DNA of 17,467 nt from an uncultured Sutterella sp. (lineage in GTDB: Bacteria > Pseudomonadota > Gammaproteobacteria > Burkholderiales > Burkholderiaceae_F). A model generated the notes under the pieces. That model saw nothing but the letters and a program-made list of their open reading frames with translations, had not been told where the DNA came from and did not search any database. How positions within the stretch are numbered: the stretch's first letter is position 1; the number at the start of each line of letters is the position of its first letter. The DNA is taken from assembly GCA_900554675.1 (NCBI GenBank), contig USIM01000002.1, positions 1 through 17,467 on the forward strand, read 5' to 3'. The position numbers and the translations under genes were made by a program. Below are positions 14,857 through 17,467 of the stretch, piece by piece.

Positions 14857-16293
14857 ATGTCTTTAAATGACCCCCAATGGGGCCGTGGAAAGTCTGACGA
14901 AGATCCGAAGAAGGAAACTTCCGATGACCGTGAAGTGAAAGAACCCCAAAACGAAGAAAATAATCAGGACTCGCAACCCAAGCGTCCCGAATCCTCTGGT
15001 CGTCGTAACGACGGGGATGATTTAGAACGCCTTTGGGACGACTTTAATCGAGCTTTAGGCAATATGCTCGGTCAAGGGCCTCAAGGTGGCCAACGCAACG
15101 ACAACAATACGTCCGATGCTCAAGACGAGAATCGTTCTGACTACGGTCGTCGTGATCAAAATGCCTCTTTTAATAAAGATGAATTCCGAGAAACGATGGA
15201 ACGATTTAAGAAAATGGGTGGTGGCAATATGCCTCACGCACAACCGAGTGGAAAAGGTCTTTTATTTGCCGGCGTTATCGCTTTAGGTCTTTGGGGCGCA
15301 ACGGGTTTTTACATTGTGCCTGAAGGTCAGTCCGGGATTGTGACGACCTTTGGTAAGTACACTGAAACCACGATGCCGGGTTTCCGTTGGCATGCACCGG
15401 TGCCGATTCAAAACGTGGAAATCGTTGACGTTAGCAGCGTCCGTACGGTTGAAGTCGGTGCTTTAGGTCGTGCGGCTCGTGAAGCAGAAGCCTTGATGTT
15501 GACCGATGATGAAAACATCGTTGACCTTCGCTTTAACGTGCAATACCGTATTAAACCGGGCGAAGGGGCAATGAACTACATCTTCCGCTCCAGAAATCCG
15601 GATGACTCCGTGTTGCATTCTGCCGAATCCGCCATGCGTGAAGTGGTGGGTCGCTTGCGCATGGACAACGTCTTATTTGAAAGTAAGCAAGAAATTGCCG
15701 AAGCGGTGAAAAAGATTATGCAAGACATGCTCGATCGTTACCAAACGGGGATCGAAGTGATGTCGGTGGCTATCCAAAACGCTCAACCGCCGCAACCGGT
15801 ACAAGCTGCCTTTAACGATGCTGTCAAGGCCGGCCAAGACCGTGAACGTCAAATTAACGAAGGTCAAGCTTATGCCAATGCCGTCATTCCGAAGGCTCGC
15901 GGTATGGCCGTTCGTTTAACGCAAGAAGCAGAAGGTTATAAGGCTCGCGTTGTTGAGGCAGCACGAGGCGATGCTGAACGCTTTACGCAAATTTTGAAGC
16001 AATACGAAAAGGCACCGCAAGTTACGCGTGATCGTATGTACGTTGACGTGATGCAACAAGTGCTTTCGTCATCAACGAAGATTTTTGTCGACAGCAAGGG
16101 CAGTAACAATTTGCTCTACTTGCCGTTTGACAAGTTAATGGAACAAAACAAGACGCAAACGATTCAATCGTTGCAAGCCAAAGATATGACGATGGAGTCC
16201 TCTGTGAACTCAACCGCCTCTGAAAAACCGTTGGAGAGCATGAATACTTCTCCGATTAACCAAGTGCGTGATATGCGCACGCGTACTCGCTAA
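14857..16293 (+). CDS. hflK: FtsH protease modulator HflK
   Basis: HflK and HflC form a membrane complex of SPFH-type proteins that encloses FtsH and limits its access to membrane substrates. Residues 1-130 are polar and disordered, rich in Asp, Asn, Gln and Gly, beginning MSLNDPQWGR as in other HflK proteins. One membrane helix lies at about 133-153. The SPFH (band 7) domain follows with FYIVPEGQSGIVTTFGKY and PGFRWHAPVPIQ, then a long helical segment (AGQDRERQINEGQAYANAVIPKARG). The C-terminal tail is Ser/Thr/Asn-rich. At 478 residues it is somewhat longer than E. coli HflK (419), mainly in the N-terminal linker. AGGAG at 14845-14849 supports the start. hflC follows directly. Confidence 0.95.
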   Translation: MSLNDPQWGRGKSDEDPKKETSDDREVKEPQNEENNQDSQPKRPESSGRRNDGDDLERLWDDFNRALGNMLGQGPQGGQRNDNNTSDAQDENRSDYGRRDQNASFNKDEFRETMERFKKMGGGNMPHAQPSGKGLLFAGVIALGLWGATGFYIVPEGQSGIVTTFGKYTETTMPGFRWHAPVPIQNVEIVDVSSVRTVEVGALGRAAREAEALMLTDDENIVDLRFNVQYRIKPGEGAMNYIFRSRNPDDSVLHSAESAMREVVGRLRMDNVLFESKQEIAEAVKKIMQDMLDRYQTGIEVMSVAIQNAQPPQPVQAAFNDAVKAGQDRERQINEGQAYANAVIPKARGMAVRLTQEAEGYKARVVEAARGDAERFTQILKQYEKAPQVTRDRMYVDVMQQVLSSSTKIFVDSKGSNNLLYLPFDKLMEQNKTQTIQSLQAKDMTMESSVNSTASEKPLESMNTSPINQVRDMRTRTR

Positions 16294-16295
16294 TG

Positions 16296-16301
16296 AAGGA
16301 G
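16296..16301 (+). promoter_or_regulatory. Ribosome site that decides the hflC start
   Basis: AAGGAG lies six bases before the ATG at 16308. An ATG at 16293, overlapping the hflK stop as TAATG, lacks a site this good and would add five charged residues before the membrane helix. Confidence 0.65.
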
Positions 16302-16307
16302 AAGACG

Positions 16308-17174
16308 ATGAAAAAATTATCCTCTTTAGCGTTAGGTCTTTTGGTGGCAATCGGTGCGGCTAATTTCTGCCTCTACACCGTGGGTGAACGTGAGTACGCC
16401 CTTGTGTTTGCCTTGGGTGAATTAAAGGAAGTGCAAACGGAGCCGGGTTTACACGTGAAGTTGCCGCCTCCTTTCCAAAATGTGGTTTATCTTGATAAGC
16501 GCATTTTGACGTTGGATACGCCGAGTGCTGACTTGATTCAAACGAGTGAAAAGAAGAACCTTTTGATTGACTCTTTTGTGAAGTGGCGCATCTCTGACCC
16601 GCGTCTCTACTGGGTGTCTTTCCAAGGTAACGCACGTGCTGCCAACGATCGAATCTCCGCGCTTTTGCGTGATGCTTTGAACCAAACGGTTAATAAGCGT
16701 ACGGTTAACGCCATTACCTCTCGTGAACGTGACATGGCCATGACCGAAATTCGTACGGGTCTTCAACAACGTGTCAATGACGTTGGTGTGGAAATCGTTG
16801 ACGTTCGTTTAAAGCGCGTTGACTTTACGCCTGAAATTTCCGAGTCTGTCTACCGTCGTATGGAAGCCGAACGTAAGCGCGTGGCCGCTGAAGAACGCTC
16901 TACGGGTGCTGCTGAGGCTGAAAAGATTCGCGCTAACGCCGATCGTGAGCGTGAAGTGATTTTGGCTCAAGCCTATCGTCAAGCTCAAACCTTAAAGGGT
17001 GAGGGTGATGCGATTGCCAATGCAACCTATAACGCAGCCTTCGGTAAGAATCCGGAATTTGCTCGTTTTTATCGTAACATCGAAGCCTATCGTGCAAGCT
17101 TTGCCGATAAGACGGATGTGATGGTGCTCGATCCCTCTTCAGACTTCTTTAAGTACATGAAGAATCCGAAGTAA
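16308..17174 (+). CDS. hflC: FtsH protease modulator HflC
   Basis: HflC is the partner of HflK in the cage-like complex around FtsH. From the chosen start the protein has 288 residues: a membrane helix at about 5-24 (LSSLALGLLVAIGAANFCLY), then the SPFH domain with VGEREYALVFALGELKEV and PGLHVKLPPPFQNVVYLDKRIL, the family signature RMEAERKRVAAEERSTGAAEAEKIRA coiled region, and a C-terminal part ending MVLDPSSDFFKYMKNP. Homology, the membrane helix position and the ribosome site favour 16308; starting at 16293 would give 293 residues. It is in one operon with hflK and the small DUF2065 gene. Confidence 0.94.
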   Translation: MKKLSSLALGLLVAIGAANFCLYTVGEREYALVFALGELKEVQTEPGLHVKLPPPFQNVVYLDKRILTLDTPSADLIQTSEKKNLLIDSFVKWRISDPRLYWVSFQGNARAANDRISALLRDALNQTVNKRTVNAITSRERDMAMTEIRTGLQQRVNDVGVEIVDVRLKRVDFTPEISESVYRRMEAERKRVAAEERSTGAAEAEKIRANADREREVILAQAYRQAQTLKGEGDAIANATYNAAFGKNPEFARFYRNIEAYRASFADKTDVMVLDPSSDFFKYMKNPK

Positions 17175-17184
17175 GACAGGCATC

Positions 17185-17379
17185 ATGACGATTAACGATT
17201 GGATTTTAGGCATTGCTCTGGTGTTTATTATCGAGGGGTTCATTCCCTTCGTGGCACCGAAGCGTTGGTTGGAAGCGATGCACGATTTGACGGAAAAAGC
17301 CTCACCTGAGACGATTCGTCGATTTGGACTCTTTCTACTTTTAGCCGGTGTTGCGATTATTTGGACCGTGACACTTTAA
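17185..17379 (+). CDS. yjeT: DUF2065 (YjeT-family) small membrane protein
   Basis: This 64-residue protein has two hydrophobic helices (about 6-24 and 46-62) around a short charged loop (PKRWLEAMHDLTEKASPETIRRFG). WILGIALVFIIEGFIPFVAPKRW is characteristic of DUF2065. The same small gene follows hflC in E. coli (yjeT) and other proteobacteria. Its function is unknown; conserved position suggests a link with the HflKC complex or simply operon conservation. It starts ten bases after hflC. Confidence 0.9.
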   Translation: MTINDWILGIALVFIIEGFIPFVAPKRWLEAMHDLTEKASPETIRRFGLFLLLAGVAIIWTVTL

Positions 17380-17394
17380 ATTCGATCGAACTGA

Positions 17395-17434
17395 CAAAGG
17401 CCTTGTGGAGAAATCTACAGGGTCTTTTGTTTTG
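17395..17434 (+). terminator. Terminator after the hflK-hflC-DUF2065 operon
   Basis: CAAAGG-CCTTGTGGA, loop GAAA, TCTACAGGG-(T bulge)-CTTTTG gives a 15-pair stem (some wobble) with a GNRA-type loop, followed by TTTTG. It starts 16 bases after the DUF2065 stop. The remaining 33 bases of the window show nothing assignable. Confidence 0.8.
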
Positions 17435-17467
17435 TTCAATGTCAAGAAAAATCGGAATTCTTTCTTT

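Noticed and set aside
17435..17467. Start of a downstream hisZ or purA gene
   Set aside because: These genes often follow hflC-DUF2065, but no start codon with homology is present in the last 33 bases.

Overview
The window reads as a chromosomal housekeeping segment of a betaproteobacterium. The order ndk, rlmN, ispG, hisS, yfgM, bamB, der, hfq, hflX and then hflK, hflC, DUF2065 is the conserved arrangement of Beta/Gammaproteobacteria. Moderate GC, protein sequences of betaproteobacterial type, a possible FNR site and an amino-acid or peptide catabolic cassette suggest a Sutterellaceae-like (Sutterella/Parasutterella group) intestinal anaerobe. The genus is an inference; only the broad group is well supported.

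Layout. At positions 1-110 the minus strand carries the N-terminus of a TnpB (IS200/IS605 OrfB) transposase running off the left edge; hairpins at 167-212 probably belong to the left end of that element. ndk (392-844) follows a long leader and ends in tandem hairpin terminators (862-939). Then comes a tightly packed co-directional run: rlmN, ispG, hisS, yfgM, bamB, der, then hfq, closed by a UUCG-loop terminator at about 8182-8205. It joins rRNA/tRNA modification, isoprenoid synthesis, tRNA charging, envelope protein secretion and assembly, ribosome assembly and RNA regulation. hflX (8229-9416) follows.

Between hflX and hflK, which are neighbours in many proteobacteria, lies about 5.4 kb of accessory DNA. 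It holds (i) a three-gene NitT/TauT-type ABC importer (binding protein, ATPase, permease) on the plus strand, whose first gene overlaps the end of hflX; (ii) a bidirectional terminator; (iii) on the minus strand, an M20 glutamate-carboxypeptidase-like enzyme and a yjiH-yjiG membrane pair. An FNR-like box lies upstream of the peptidase gene and palindromes lie upstream of yjiH. E. coli also has yjiHG next to a peptidase (iadA), so this looks like a peptide or amino-acid-conjugate utilisation cassette.

The right end is the hflK-hflC-DUF2065 operon, encoding the membrane complex that modulates the FtsH protease, closed by a terminator at 17395-17434. The 393-bp divergent region 14464-14856 contains no gene but several symmetric sequences and a -24/-12-like element.

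I see no rRNA, tRNA, CRISPR array, phage or clear defence system. The points most worth a second look are the cysteine-rich C-terminus of Ndk, the YjiHG-M20 cassette, the orphan importer translationally linked to hflX, and the TnpB element end beside ndk.
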